NCBI RefSeq assembly: GCF_903166545.1
Contig: NZ_CAESCH010000002.1
Coordinates: forward strand, 682,001 to 746,000
Length of the DNA stretch: 64,000 nucleotides
Source: Metabacillus schmidteae
Lineage (GTDB): Bacteria > Bacillota > Bacilli > Bacillales > Bacillaceae
Direction: 5' to 3'
Below the pieces are notes generated by a model. It was not told where the DNA came from and did no database searches. It saw nothing but the letters and a program-made list of their open reading frames with translations. The first letter of the stretch is position 1. Each line of letters begins with the position of its first letter. Below are positions 1 to 8,847 of the stretch, one piece after another. Both the position numbers and the translations under genes were made by a program.

Positions 1-2
1 TC

Positions 3-755
3 ATTATTGGGACTGTTGCATCTATGTTGTATACAGGATATAGTGCGATTGAAGATAAAACAGATGTAACAATCTTCACCATTTTTGAGAACACTGATGT
101 ATCTGCTTCACTATTATATGGTGGTCTTTTTGGCTTAGTTGTTACCATTATCTTGTTTTTAGCGAGAGGAATTAAAGGTAATTATTTACCTTTAGCATTG
201 AAAGAAGGAATTAAATCCATGCTGCCGGCCATTTATATTCTATTATTTGCATGGGTTATCGTAGATCTTATCGGTCAATTGAGTACTGGTGAATATCTGG
301 CAGGACTTGTAGAAAAATCTAACTTAAATCTATCTTATTTACCGGTAGTTATGTTTGTTCTCGCTGCATTTATGGCATTTGCAACAGGAACATCTTGGGG
401 TACATTTGGAATTATGCTACCAATTGCAGGAGAAATTACAGCTGCAACGGATATTAATATGCTACTTCCGGCAATGGCAGCAGTTCTTGCAGGTTCAGTA
501 CTCGGAGACCATTGTTCACCGATTTCCGATACAACTATCCTATCCTCGACAGGTGCAGGGAGTCACCACATCGATCACGTGATGACACAGTTGCCGTATG
601 CAATAACTGGTGGTGGAATAGCTGCGATCGGTTATCTCGTTTTAGGATTAACAGGAAGCAGTATTATTGGGTTTATAAGTATTATTCTATTGTTGGGCGC
701 ATTCATTACCATACTAGCAAGAAAACAAAAACAAGTGGTTAAAGAGAGGGCTTAG
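3..755 (+). CDS. NhaC-family Na+/H+ antiporter, C-terminal part (5' end outside window)
   Basis: The reading frame is open from base 3, so the gene starts upstream of the window. About 250 residues are visible with at least six hydrophobic segments. The stretch GDHCSPISDTTILSSTGAG (about residue 175) is the polar ion-pathway signature of the NhaC/YheL-type and related antiporters, which swap cytoplasmic Na+ for external H+ or couple organic acid exchange. The tail ends in a basic K/R-rich cytoplasmic segment. A terminator overlaps the stop codon. NhaC membership is recognised from the motif; the exact substrate cannot be told from this part. Confidence 0.8.
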   Translation: MIGTVASMLYTGYSAIEDKTDVTIFTIFENTDVSASLLYGGLFGLVVTIILFLARGIKGNYLPLALKEGIKSMLPAIYILLFAWVIVDLIGQLSTGEYLAGLVEKSNLNLSYLPVVMFVLAAFMAFATGTSWGTFGIMLPIAGEITAATDINMLLPAMAAVLAGSVLGDHCSPISDTTILSSTGAGSHHIDHVMTQLPYAITGGGIAAIGYLVLGLTGSSIIGFISIILLLGAFITILARKQKQVVKERA

Positions 756-767
756 CTCTCTCTTTTT
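741..767 (+). terminator. Intrinsic terminator of the NhaC-type gene
   Basis: AGAGAG and CTCTCT arms flank a short loop and are followed by TTTTT. The hairpin overlaps the stop codon. Confidence 0.75.
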
Positions 768-1039
768 GTTGGTTTCCAGAAGAGTATCCAATTTCTTCTA
801 ATGATTTATTATGAATTCAATAGTAATTTAGCTGTAAGAAAAAAAAGTATTATGATAAAAATGGTAAATAGTAAAAGTATTTTTTAAGTGAAAAATTCCT
901 TCTACACTTTTATGAGCTAAATAAATAAAGAAAATGATTAAAAATTAATATGGTGTATAAACTATTTCCATATTTCTTTTGAACTATTTAAAATTTCTGA
1001 AAATATCATCTTAAAATAGTATTTTTTCAAAATTTTTTA

Positions 1040-1068
1040 TAGACATAGGAATAAAGTCCATTTATACT
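1040..1068 (+). promoter_or_regulatory. Sigma-A type promoter for the sodium symporter gene
   Basis: TAGACA (1040-1045), a 17-bp spacer and TATACT (1063-1068) give a near-consensus promoter about 90 bp before the start codon. The rest of 756-1159 is AT-rich with no ORF and no riboswitch that I can recognise. Confidence 0.6.
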
Positions 1069-1159
1069 ATGTATAGATTAAAATAAATAATCAGAAAATT
1101 AATTAATTTCTAATTGTTTCCACTTTTTAAAAAAGAGAAACAAAAGAGGAGGAAAAACT

Positions 1160-2677
1160 ATGGAAAATCGCCCACAGTGGGGGACAAGGGCAGGATTTAT
1201 TTTAGCGGCCGTTGGTTCTGCAGTAGGTTTAGGTAATATTTGGAGATTCCCGGCAACAGCTTATGAAAATGGAGGAGGAGCATTCTTCATTCCATACTTA
1301 TTCGCACTTTTAACGGCTGGTATCCCATTACTTGTTATGGAGTTTACAATCGGTCATAAATATCGCGGTTCAGCTCCTATGTCTTTAGGAAGAATGAGCA
1401 AAGGTTCTGAGTGGATTGGTTGGTGGCAAGTTGCCATTTCATTTGTTATATCAACTTATTACGCAGTTATTATTGCGTGGGCCATGTCTTATTCAGTGTT
1501 CTCTTTCAATTTAAACTGGGGATCAGACACAGAAGGATTCTTATTTGGTGAATATTTACAATTGGCTGAAACACCTGGACAATTTGGAGGGTTAGTACCA
1601 GGAGTACTGATACCATTGGTCATTGTTTGGGTTGTTGCATTAGGTGTTCTTTTTGCAGGAGTTAAAAAAGGTATCGAAGTAGCGAACAAAATTTTCATTC
1701 CGGCACTAGTTATTTTATTTGGTATTATCGTTGTTCGTGCATTAACGCTAGAAGGAGCTGCAGCAGGGTTAGATGCTTTCTTTAAGCCTGACTGGAGCAA
1801 AATTGCTGATGGTAAAGTTTGGGTAGCAGCGTACGGTCAAATATTCTTTAGTTTATCAATCGCATTTGCTATTATGATTACTTATTCGAGCTACCTACCG
1901 AAAAAATCAGATATTACAAATAACGCATTTATTACAGGCTTCAGTAACTCAGCCTTTGAATTATTAGCGGGTATTGGAGTATTCAGTGCACTAGGATTTA
2001 TGGCAGCACAACAGGGTGTTCCAGTTAGTGAAGTCGTGTCAGCTGGTGTAGGTTTAGCATTCGTTGTATTTCCGCAAATTATTAACGAGTTCCCAGCTCT
2101 TAATGGACTGTTTGGATTTTTATTCTTTGGCTCGTTAGTACTTGCAGGCTTATCATCTTTAATTTCAATTGTGGAAACATTTGTAGCAGGTGTGCAAGAA
2201 AAGTTCAATGTATCAAGAACAAAAGCTGTTGCATTTGGTGGAGGGTTATCAGCTTTAGTATCTTTAATTTTTGCAACCAAAGGCGGTTTATACTTCCTAG
2301 ATTCAGTCGACTATTTTATTAATCAATTCGGTGTAGCAATGGCAGGTTTATTTGAAGTAATTGCAATTGCTTGGTTTGTTAAAGAACTTAAAAATCTTCA
2401 ATCTCATGCAAACTCAATGTCTGATATTCAAATTGGAGCATGGTGGAGAATTTGCTTGGGTGTCATTACACCAATTGTGTTAGGCTATATGATGTTTGAT
2501 AATCTGCGTAACAACTTAACAGCACCGTACGGAGACTACCCTTTAGGATTCTTATTTAGCTGGGGATGGACTGTAGCAATTGGCGCCATGCTAGTTGGTG
2601 TTCTATTCACAATTAAACGAAATAAAGTTGATCAATCACTTTCTACGTCAAAGAACAAGGGGGCATCACAGTCATGA
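1160..2677 (+). CDS. Sodium-dependent amino-acid transporter, neurotransmitter:sodium symporter (NSS) family
   Basis: Protein of 505 aa. The N-terminal signature WGTRAGFILAAVGSAVGLGN followed by IWRFP is the NSS first transmembrane helix that binds Na+ and the substrate amino acid. About 11-12 hydrophobic segments follow, as in LeuT-type carriers and B. subtilis YocR/YhdH. It imports an amino acid with Na+ across the cytoplasmic membrane. The start has a clear AGGAGG site at 1147-1152. Its stop overlaps the start of a MetS-like small subunit, which in Corynebacterium belongs to the methionine/alanine importer MetPS; methionine or alanine is therefore the likely substrate, by inference. Confidence 0.88.
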   Translation: MENRPQWGTRAGFILAAVGSAVGLGNIWRFPATAYENGGGAFFIPYLFALLTAGIPLLVMEFTIGHKYRGSAPMSLGRMSKGSEWIGWWQVAISFVISTYYAVIIAWAMSYSVFSFNLNWGSDTEGFLFGEYLQLAETPGQFGGLVPGVLIPLVIVWVVALGVLFAGVKKGIEVANKIFIPALVILFGIIVVRALTLEGAAAGLDAFFKPDWSKIADGKVWVAAYGQIFFSLSIAFAIMITYSSYLPKKSDITNNAFITGFSNSAFELLAGIGVFSALGFMAAQQGVPVSEVVSAGVGLAFVVFPQIINEFPALNGLFGFLFFGSLVLAGLSSLISIVETFVAGVQEKFNVSRTKAVAFGGGLSALVSLIFATKGGLYFLDSVDYFINQFGVAMAGLFEVIAIAWFVKELKNLQSHANSMSDIQIGAWWRICLGVITPIVLGYMMFDNLRNNLTAPYGDYPLGFLFSWGWTVAIGAMLVGVLFTIKRNKVDQSLSTSKNKGASQS

Positions 2678-2778
2678 GTGGAAGTGCAATTGCAATGATG
2701 ATTATTGGTATGGTCATTATATGGGGCGGAATGGCAGCAAGTATTACGAATGCTGTGGTAAAATCGAAAAGAAAATAA
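2674..2778 (+). CDS. Small single-helix subunit of the NSS transporter (MetS-like)
   Basis: A 34-aa protein, MSGSAIAMMIIGMVIIWGG then a short basic tail ending KSKRK. One transmembrane helix fills most of it. The ATG overlaps the transporter stop codon as ATGA, which indicates translational coupling. Length, the WGG in the helix and the position match the MetS-type small subunit of methionine/alanine NSS importers, where it is needed for transport. Confidence 0.8.
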   Translation: MSGSAIAMMIIGMVIIWGGMAASITNAVVKSKRK

Positions 2779-2784
2779 TAAGAA

Positions 2785-2822
2785 AAGAGGCTGATTGTTA
2801 TAGAATTCAGCCTCTTATTTTT
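2785..2822. terminator. Bidirectional terminator between the symporter operon and lytH
   Basis: AAGAGGCTGA (2785-2794) and TCAGCCTCTT (2807-2816) form a 10-bp stem followed by T-rich sequence on the plus strand. It also overlaps the end of the convergent minus-strand gene. Confidence 0.8.
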
Positions 2823-3819
2823 TTCTTCGTCTTTCAGCTCGATCAGCTCTTTCCCATGATTTAAGATGTGGAAAAGGATCAAATGACCATTCTGTTCGAC
2901 CATTATCTTTATATAATCCATAATGTAAATGCGGTGGGAACTTTCCTGCTGTTCCTGGAGGACCATAGCCGGAGCTTCCTACAGATCCAATTAACTGACC
3001 AGGCTCTACAATCTGTCCTACTTTAAGGCCGTCTGCAAAACCATTTAGGTGAGCAAAATAATGATAAGTATTGTCGATATCACGAATTCCAACTCTCCAG
3101 CCTCCGAAGCGGTTCCACCCCTTCATTTCAATGACTCCATAACATGTGGACTTTACAGGAACACCATAGTTGGCAAAAATATCTGTTCCTTCATGAATTC
3201 TTCTGCCTCCCCAGCCGCGGGCATCACCCCATGTGTTTTTATAACTAAAATTATGACCAAGCGGAACAGGGAAGGTATGCTTGCCTAGATCTAAATGACC
3301 ATATTGTTTATACAATTTTAAATGACCTAAAATAATCCCAACAGTTTGGTCGCGTTGGTAATAATCCCATAAGCCTATCTTTAAGTTTTCTAAGTCAGAT
3401 CCATAAGATTGCAGGTAATGGGCAAATGAATATAAAACATCTTCATCATTTTTTGGATCGGCAAGTTTGTCTCCATTTCCATCTTCACCAATTCCACCAA
3501 AGAGTCCTATACTAGCAGGATTTTTATCATCTAAATTTGGATTTAAAGGACCCGCCCATACTTCCGGTTTAATATATATTTCAATTGATCCTTCTGCTTT
3601 GGGGATATCCTTCCTTGAGTGACGAACATTTCTTTCATATTGATCAACAGCAGCTAGTACATACCATGGGATAGATGTAACGGTTTCAACTTTTTTATAT
3701 AAGCTCATTAGCTTTTCGTTTTCTTTTAGTTGATCTGTCTTTTCAGCTCCAAAGACCATCGTTTGAACTGAAAGTTGAATCACCATAAAGATGATAATGA
3801 GTGTTCCCACTTTTTTCAC
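2815..3819 (-). CDS. lytH: Sporulation L-Ala-D-Glu endopeptidase, M23 family (LytH)
   Basis: Protein of 334 aa with a signal peptide or anchor (residues 1-24), a family-specific middle region and a C-terminal M23 LysM-type metallopeptidase domain. Zinc ligands are visible as HEGTD near residue 212 and HLHYG near residue 300. B. subtilis LytH (YunA) makes the single L-Ala side chains of cortex peptidoglycan late in sporulation, and lies next to lipA as here. Length and synteny both agree. The start has a GAGCTC/AGGAG-like site just upstream. It is convergent with the symporter operon and divergent from lipA. Confidence 0.88.
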   Translation of the reverse strand: MKKVGTLIIIFMVIQLSVQTMVFGAEKTDQLKENEKLMSLYKKVETVTSIPWYVLAAVDQYERNVRHSRKDIPKAEGSIEIYIKPEVWAGPLNPNLDDKNPASIGLFGGIGEDGNGDKLADPKNDEDVLYSFAHYLQSYGSDLENLKIGLWDYYQRDQTVGIILGHLKLYKQYGHLDLGKHTFPVPLGHNFSYKNTWGDARGWGGRRIHEGTDIFANYGVPVKSTCYGVIEMKGWNRFGGWRVGIRDIDNTYHYFAHLNGFADGLKVGQIVEPGQLIGSVGSSGYGPPGTAGKFPPHLHYGLYKDNGRTEWSFDPFPHLKSWERADRAERRRKK

Positions 3820-4003
3820 AGTAATGAGCTCCTTTCCTTATATTCTTTTGGTAACAGCCGATAGATTGTTTTACTCGGAATAAGGAAAACTAATGAATCA
3901 GTACCCATAAGTTTCTTTTTATAGTTTGGTTTTCAATAGCTATTTCATAAATAGAAAATGTTAGAAATTACATACACGTCTTTTCCTTGTCCCATACCAA
4001 ACG

Positions 4004-4031
4004 TTGTGATAAAGTGGTAAACGTATATAGT
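4004..4031 (+). promoter_or_regulatory. Putative lipA promoter
   Basis: TTGTGA (4004-4009), 16-bp spacer, TATAGT (4026-4031), about 50 bp before the chosen lipA start. Confidence 0.5.
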
Positions 4032-4080
4032 AATGTTTTGTCAGTTAGTTTATATAGAATACATATTGGAGATGAATCTG

Positions 4081-4977
4081 ATGGCGAAGAAAGAAGAATA
4101 TTTACGTAAGCCAGAATGGTTAAAAATAAAACTTAATACGAATGAAAATTATACAGATTTAAAGAAATTAATGAGGGAGAAAAATCTTCACACTGTTTGT
4201 GAAGAAGCAAAATGCCCGAATATTCATGAATGTTGGGCAGTTCGTCGTACTGCAACATTTATGATATTAGGTGCGGTTTGTACACGTGCCTGCAGATTCT
4301 GTGCAGTTAAAACAGGTCTTCCAACAGAACTTGATTTAGCAGAACCGGAACGCGTAGCAGATTCTGTTGCGCTTATGAATCTGAAGCATGCAGTTGTAAC
4401 AGCAGTAGCCCGTGATGATTTAAAAGATGGTGGGGCAAATGTGTTTGCTGAAACAGTGCGTGCTATTCGACGCAAAAGCCCATTTACTACGATTGAAGTG
4501 CTACCGTCTGATATGGGTGGAGTGTATGAAAACCTTAAAATTTTGATGGATGCAAAGCCTGACATTTTAAATCATAATATTGAAACAGTTCGCGAGCTTA
4601 CTCCAAGGGTTCGTGCACGTGCAAAATATGACCGCTCATTGGAATTTTTAAAGCGTGCGAAAGAAATGCAGCCGCAAATTCCAACAAAATCGAGCCTAAT
4701 GATCGGGTTAGGAGAAACAAAAGAGCAAATCATTGAAACAATGGATGATTTAAGAGCAAACGATGTTGACATTATGACAATTGGTCAATATTTGCAACCA
4801 ACGAAAAAGCACTTAAAGGTTCAAAAGTACTATCATCCGGATGAATTTGCAGAACTAAGGGAAATTGCGCTAAGTAAAGGCTTCAGTCACTGTGAAGCAG
4901 GTCCACTTGTTCGATCTTCCTACCATGCAGATGAGCAAGTAAACGCAGCAGCTAAACAAAAACAAGCACAGGCTTAA
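4081..4977 (+). CDS. lipA: Lipoyl synthase
   Basis: Radical-SAM enzyme of 298 aa that inserts two sulfurs into octanoyl groups on lipoyl-domain proteins (pyruvate dehydrogenase, glycine cleavage). The auxiliary cluster cysteines lie in [12 protein letters not shown] and the radical-SAM cluster in CTRACRFC. The C-terminal RSSYHADE motif with the cluster-binding serine is present. The frame is open upstream to 4033, but GGAG at 4068-4071 lies 9 nt before ATG 4081, and [15 protein letters not shown] matches the B. subtilis LipA start and length. It is monocistronic, with a terminator directly after. Confidence 0.96.
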   Translation: MAKKEEYLRKPEWLKIKLNTNENYTDLKKLMREKNLHTVCEEAKCPNIHECWAVRRTATFMILGAVCTRACRFCAVKTGLPTELDLAEPERVADSVALMNLKHAVVTAVARDDLKDGGANVFAETVRAIRRKSPFTTIEVLPSDMGGVYENLKILMDAKPDILNHNIETVRELTPRVRARAKYDRSLEFLKRAKEMQPQIPTKSSLMIGLGETKEQIIETMDDLRANDVDIMTIGQYLQPTKKHLKVQKYYHPDEFAELREIALSKGFSHCEAGPLVRSSYHADEQVNAAAKQKQAQA

Positions 4978-4981
4978 TTAA

Positions 4982-5022
4982 AAGGGTATAGAAACTTAAT
5001 TTTGGTTTCTATACCTTTTTTT
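4982..5022 (+). terminator. lipA terminator
   Basis: GGTATAGAAAC (4985-4995) pairs with GTTTCTATACC (5005-5015) followed by seven T. Confidence 0.88.
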
Positions 5023-5126
5023 AATAGGTTAAATCTAAAGTATATCAGCGGATTTTGGGATTTATCAGCGTTTCTGGCGAAAAATAAAAAAAGTGAACCA
5101 CCCTGAGGGCAGCCCACCTTTCAAAA

Positions 5127-5813
5127 CTATTGCATTTTCTCTTTCTCATAACGGACACGTTCGTAATCATCTTTCATATCGTCATCGATATCCTCATTCA
5201 TTTCACCATAACCCTCACCATTTGCATTTTCTCCTTTGTTGAGAGCACGTCCTTGTGGAGATTCAAGCATTTTGTGAATCGTATCGGTTAAGATTTCATC
5301 AATGTCACGGCTTGTAGAATCAAGTGGACTGTATGCTTGGATTTGTTGTATCATATTTGGATTATCTGACACGTACACGTGATAATAACGCGGAACAACA
5401 GATAATGCTGTCTTTTTCACTTGGTCAGCTGTGTCGTTACGATTTTTTGAGTCTGTTTCATAAGCGACTAATACCTCTTCATCTGTTACTAATGTGGCCA
5501 CATCATTTACATTGGGCAACTGAACGCTCAGACTGCTAATCGTATTGGCTACTTGTTCACGGTCCATCCCGGGAGTAGGTGTGTAAGCCACATCTTGAGG
5601 AATTCCGCTTTTTTGGTGTCGAACAAAACCAAAGCTTGCACCTTTGTCATTTGCGTTTGGAGCTCCTTCTTCATTATACAAGTCAGTTCGATCACTAACA
5701 TTAATGGTATTTCCATTTTCATGCATTAATGAAGTATCTTCCTCAGCACCATATTGACAGGCTGTTAATAATGATAAACCTAAAACAGTGGTTGCTAATT
5801 TAGTTTTTATCAA
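5127..5813 (-). CDS. yutC: YhcN/YlaJ-family sporulation lipoprotein (YutC)
   Basis: A 228-aa lipoprotein. The signal peptide ends in the lipobox LLTAC, so Cys at about residue 18 should be lipidated. The rest is the YhcN/YlaJ domain found in spore membrane lipoproteins, with an acidic C-terminal tail. The open frame reaches 5864, but AGGAGG lies just before the TTG at 5813, which gives a proper signal peptide start. The gene is convergent with lipA, as yutC is in B. subtilis. The biochemical role is unknown; family members sit in the inner spore membrane and affect outgrowth. Confidence 0.82.
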   Translation of the reverse strand: MIKTKLATTVLGLSLLTACQYGAEEDTSLMHENGNTINVSDRTDLYNEEGAPNANDKGASFGFVRHQKSGIPQDVAYTPTPGMDREQVANTISSLSVQLPNVNDVATLVTDEEVLVAYETDSKNRNDTADQVKKTALSVVPRYYHVYVSDNPNMIQQIQAYSPLDSTSRDIDEILTDTIHKMLESPQGRALNKGENANGEGYGEMNEDIDDDMKDDYERVRYEKEKMQ

Positions 5814-5928
5814 CAGTAGCACCTCCTCGTTTTTATCGTTTCCAAAGTTAAGGGAAAATTTCATAGCAATTGATGGTTGAGATCGTTTCGATTATGATAA
5901 GAATAGAGAATATAGATGAGGTGAAAAA

Positions 5929-6204
5929 ATGATAACCGTTCAAAATCAATTCTTCGAGTTAGTCAAAGAAGAAAAAAGTGGATTTAATGAAGAGGCATTC
6001 AAAGAGAGATATAGCGAAATTTTAAATAAATATGACTTTATTGTAGGGGACTGGGGATATAATCAACTAAGGTTAAAGGGATTTTTTGATGACCAAAACC
6101 AAAAAGCTACATACGATACAAAAATAAGTACCCTTGAGGAGTATATTTTTGAGTATTGTAATTTTGGCTGTGCTTATTTTGTACTGAAAAAAGTAAAGAA
6201 GTGA
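5929..6204 (+). CDS. yutD: YutD-family protein (DUF1027)
   Basis: A 91-aa acidic soluble protein with the family core YDFIVGDWGYNQLRLKGFF and the C-terminal EYCNFGCAYFVLKK. It matches B. subtilis YutD in sequence feel, size and position after lipA-yutC. No catalytic motif is evident and the function is unknown. The start is preceded by GAGGTG. A shared terminator follows. Confidence 0.82.
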   Translation: MITVQNQFFELVKEEKSGFNEEAFKERYSEILNKYDFIVGDWGYNQLRLKGFFDDQNQKATYDTKISTLEEYIFEYCNFGCAYFVLKKVKK

Positions 6205-6208
6205 TGAT

Positions 6209-6247
6209 AAAAAACCCCTTTACTTTGAAGTATAAGGGGGTTCTTCA
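6209..6247. terminator. Convergent terminator between yutD and the 6.2-6.5 kb gene
   Basis: ACCCCTTTACTT and AAGTATAAGGGGGT form an imperfect stem, with A and T runs on the two sides. Confidence 0.6.
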
Positions 6248-6507
6248 TTTTTATTTGGATCATCATGTGTTGGGTGTGCAGGAGCATCATGTCTTTCTAA
6301 ATTTTGGTGTAATGATTTGTTCTCATAATTAAATGCACTGTAATAGCGTTGGCCTTCCCTCCAAGGAGTGCTTTTGTTGCTAACAGGCTCATATTTATTT
6401 CTTGGTGCCCCGTAAGGTCCTTCCGGAAGCTGCTCAGGTGTTAAAAAATTTCTCATTGTTTCAACATTTGAGAAGTCAGTGTATGTTTCTTTTTCCTTAT
6501 CAACCAT
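6220..6507 (-). CDS. Hypothetical cytosolic protein, 95 aa
   Basis: A hydrophilic, Pro-, Asn- and Tyr-rich protein (segments TPEQLPEGPYGAPRNKYEPV and TPWREGQRYYSAFNYENK) with no membrane segment or cysteine, probably largely unstructured. GGTAGGTGA precedes the ATG. A short stem CTACC/GGTAG covers part of this binding site. I think related small proteins occur in other Bacillus, possibly the DUF3905 group, but I cannot confirm that. Function unknown. Confidence 0.7.
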   Translation of the reverse strand: MVDKEKETYTDFSNVETMRNFLTPEQLPEGPYGAPRNKYEPVSNKSTPWREGQRYYSAFNYENKSLHQNLERHDAPAHPTHDDPNKNEEPPYTSK

Positions 6508-6561
6508 TCGTAATCACCTACCCTTTTTAGGTAGTTTTTACGAGTAGGTTTTTTTCATTCA

Positions 6562-6828
6562 TTAGACGATCTCAAATAAGAAATCACGAAGCTCCTCTGC
6601 ATCTTCTTCATTTAAATTGAATGCATGCTCGATGTAACCCGGTTCTTTTAAATCATCTTCTCCAATAATGGCAAACCGGTTACTTTGTATATCTAATACA
6701 AGTTGCTTTCCGTAATAGCGATCACTTTGAATTATCGCTAAGTCAAATCGTTGGTTATCACCCATAAAACTGACGAAACGCACTCTTGTTTCAACAGTAT
6801 CATCATATAGAAAAAAACGTTCAGACAT
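6562..6828 (-). CDS. DUF3055 / SAV0927-family small protein
   Basis: An 88-aa acidic protein opening MSERFFLYDDTVETRVRFVS, with core YYGKQLVLDIQSNRFAIIG and tail EDAEELRDFLFEIV. It resembles the conserved small Firmicutes family DUF3055 (S. aureus SAV0927). The AGAGAGAT region just upstream supplies the ribosome site. It lies head-to-tail with the preceding 95-aa gene on the minus strand, 54 bp apart, so the two may be co-transcribed. Function unknown. Confidence 0.68.
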   Translation of the reverse strand: MSERFFLYDDTVETRVRFVSFMGDNQRFDLAIIQSDRYYGKQLVLDIQSNRFAIIGEDDLKEPGYIEHAFNLNEEDAEELRDFLFEIV

Positions 6829-7014
6829 TAATCTCTCTCCTTCTATTGTAAGCTAAGGCTCATATAGTAATACTGATATCATAACAAATCCTTTTGTTCC
6901 GATAAATGATAGCGGTAATAAATTTTTCTGAGAAATCAGTCGAAACATAGAAAAATATGATAAAATATGACATACGTATATGGTGAATGTTAATGTCAGA
7001 AGGGTTGAGTACAT

Positions 7015-8325
7015 ATGATGAGTGGGTTTTGTGAAAAACATATAAGTAGATTGAAAAAGTGGAGTAAACTTTTTGTTCGTCAAAATAAATTAAGATATTA
7101 TCCACCGAAATTTGTACTAAGAGACCCTATTTTAGAAGGTGTCTATCAAGCAATGACACATGGTCATCAAGTAGTTGTTGTCGTGATCACCATTTCAAAC
7201 CTACGTGAATTTTCCCAACAATTTGAACCAGCACAATTAAAGGATTATAAAAGAGAGTTAAGGGAAGGATTTAAAGAAGTTCTTGAGCATTCTCCATTCT
7301 CTGAGGATCTTCTTGTTGTTCATGATTATTATAGTGAAGGTCTTACCATCTTTTTTAAAATTAATGATGACAAACAAAGTGTTATACATATTGAAAAATT
7401 AATTAGAAACCTTTTGCCAAAATTAGAAAGATATATGTATATAAAATATCCATATTTTAAGCAATCTTTTGAAGTGGGATATATGTTTATTGAAAGAGCT
7501 CATTCAACTATACAAGAATCACTATATACAGCTCAACAACAAGCTGTTTCTATGGCAGAAAAACGTATACAATCCCGATATATTGAAACACTACTTGAAA
7601 TGCGCGATATTATTCAAAACCGGAATATTACATTGCTTGCTCAACCTATCATTGATTTATCAACTAATCAGATTAAAGCATGGGAATTTTTAACAAGAGG
7701 TCCTAAGGAAACAACCCTTGAAAATCCATTGCAATTATTTTCCCTTGCGAGACAGTCAAATTTAATTTACGATCTAGAACTGTTAGTTCTGGAAAAGTCT
7801 TTTGATTTAATTGATACTGTTGGCTGTGTGGATGATGTGTTTCTTAATTTTACTCCAATCACACTTGGTAATAAACGATTCATTGCAGGCTTAGACAAGT
7901 TGTTAACACGTTATCCTGATGTTACTCCAAAGAAAATCATCTTTGAAGTAACAGAAAGAGATTCTATTGAGGGTTTAAACTTTTTCCATGATAATATTAA
8001 GCAATTACGAAAAAAAGGGTTTCGGATTGCTGTTGATGATACAGGTGCTGGTTATTCCAGCTTACATACAATAAGTGAGATTCTTCCGGATATTATTAAG
8101 ATTGACCGCTCAGTTATTCAAGATATTGATACGAGCAGGGTGAAGGAATCTATGTTAAAAGGACTTATTTTAATAGCTCGAGAAACAGGCTCTCTTGTAG
8201 TAGCAGAAGGAATCGAAAAAAAGGAAGAAGCAGATGTTCTGAAAAGAAATCAGGTTGATTTGGCTCAAGGTTATTTCTATGCAAAGCCTGGGAGTATGGA
8301 AAAAGAACGTGTTGCTTTATTATAG
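7015..8325 (+). CDS. EAL-domain c-di-GMP phosphodiesterase with degenerate GGDEF-like N-terminus
   Basis: Protein of 436 aa with no transmembrane segment, so cytoplasmic. Residues about 40-190 look like a GGDEF fold without the GGDEF motif. Residues about 200-430 are an EAL domain. Metal and catalytic residues are all visible: the Glu of AWEFLTRG (EFL replaces EAL), Asn in FLNFTP, Glu in FEVTER, the Asp pair in VDDTGAGYSS, Lys in IKIDRS, Glu in VAEGIE and Gln in QGYFYAKP. It should hydrolyse c-di-GMP. It sits between yutD and yutE, where I recall no such gene in B. subtilis, and is followed 12 bp later by yutE, which suggests co-transcription. Confidence 0.88.
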   Translation: MMSGFCEKHISRLKKWSKLFVRQNKLRYYPPKFVLRDPILEGVYQAMTHGHQVVVVVITISNLREFSQQFEPAQLKDYKRELREGFKEVLEHSPFSEDLLVVHDYYSEGLTIFFKINDDKQSVIHIEKLIRNLLPKLERYMYIKYPYFKQSFEVGYMFIERAHSTIQESLYTAQQQAVSMAEKRIQSRYIETLLEMRDIIQNRNITLLAQPIIDLSTNQIKAWEFLTRGPKETTLENPLQLFSLARQSNLIYDLELLVLEKSFDLIDTVGCVDDVFLNFTPITLGNKRFIAGLDKLLTRYPDVTPKKIIFEVTERDSIEGLNFFHDNIKQLRKKGFRIAVDDTGAGYSSLHTISEILPDIIKIDRSVIQDIDTSRVKESMLKGLILIARETGSLVVAEGIEKKEEADVLKRNQVDLAQGYFYAKPGSMEKERVALL

Positions 8326-8337
8326 GAAGGTGATATT

Positions 8338-8784
8338 TTGTATTTTGTTGATCGAGATCTAATAGAAGCAAAGCTAAACTTTCTGGACAAAAAGATTAAA
8401 CAATTTGAACATCAAGCTTCATGGAGCAGTGAAATTGAAAAAGCAGCTTTAGAGCGAATTTGTCATATGTTTATTGAGACAATTATTGATGTTGGCAATG
8501 CCATGATCGATGGCTTTATAATGAGAGATCCGGGAAGCTATGAGGATATTATTGACATCCTGCTCGATGAAAAAGTAGTAAATGAAGAAAATTCCCAAGA
8601 TTTGAAGCAGATTATTTCTCTTAGAAAAAAGCTTGTACAAGACTATATTCAGGTAGATCATCAGGATCTACTAACAACTATTTCTTCCCACAAACAAGGC
8701 TTGGTTACTTTTTCATCTGATATAAGAAATTACCTTAAAAATGAACTAGGGCCGGTTTCTGCCTTTAAACCAGTAAATAAATAA
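8338..8784 (+). CDS. yutE: YutE, DUF86 / HepT-like protein
   Basis: A 148-aa helical protein of the DUF86 (HepT-like nucleotidyltransferase/RNase toxin) fold, equivalent to B. subtilis YutE. The start is TTG with AGGAAGGTGA upstream. HepT toxins carry an RX4-6HXY active-site motif; here the corresponding segment reads RKKLVQDY, with Gln where the His belongs. No MntA-type antitoxin gene is next to it. It is therefore more likely a housekeeping relative than an active toxin. Neighbours are the EAL gene (12 bp upstream) and yutF. Confidence 0.78.
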   Translation: MYFVDRDLIEAKLNFLDKKIKQFEHQASWSSEIEKAALERICHMFIETIIDVGNAMIDGFIMRDPGSYEDIIDILLDEKVVNEENSQDLKQIISLRKKLVQDYIQVDHQDLLTTISSHKQGLVTFSSDIRNYLKNELGPVSAFKPVNK

Positions 8785-8795
8785 TATAGAAGCAT

Positions 8796-8821
8796 AGGGT
8801 GACTAAGTGTCATCCTCTTTC
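8796..8821 (+). terminator. Weak hairpin between yutE and yutF
   Basis: AGGGTGAC (8796-8803) pairs with GTCATCCT (8809-8816, one G-U), followed by CTTTCTATT. A leaky terminator or mRNA-end hairpin. Confidence 0.4.
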
Positions 8822-8847
8822 TATTGAGGAAACAGGAGGAAGGTCAA

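Noticed and set aside
8338..8784. YutE as half of a HepT-MntA toxin-antitoxin pair
   Set aside because: No MntA-type gene adjacent and the motif His is absent; kept as a housekeeping DUF86 protein.
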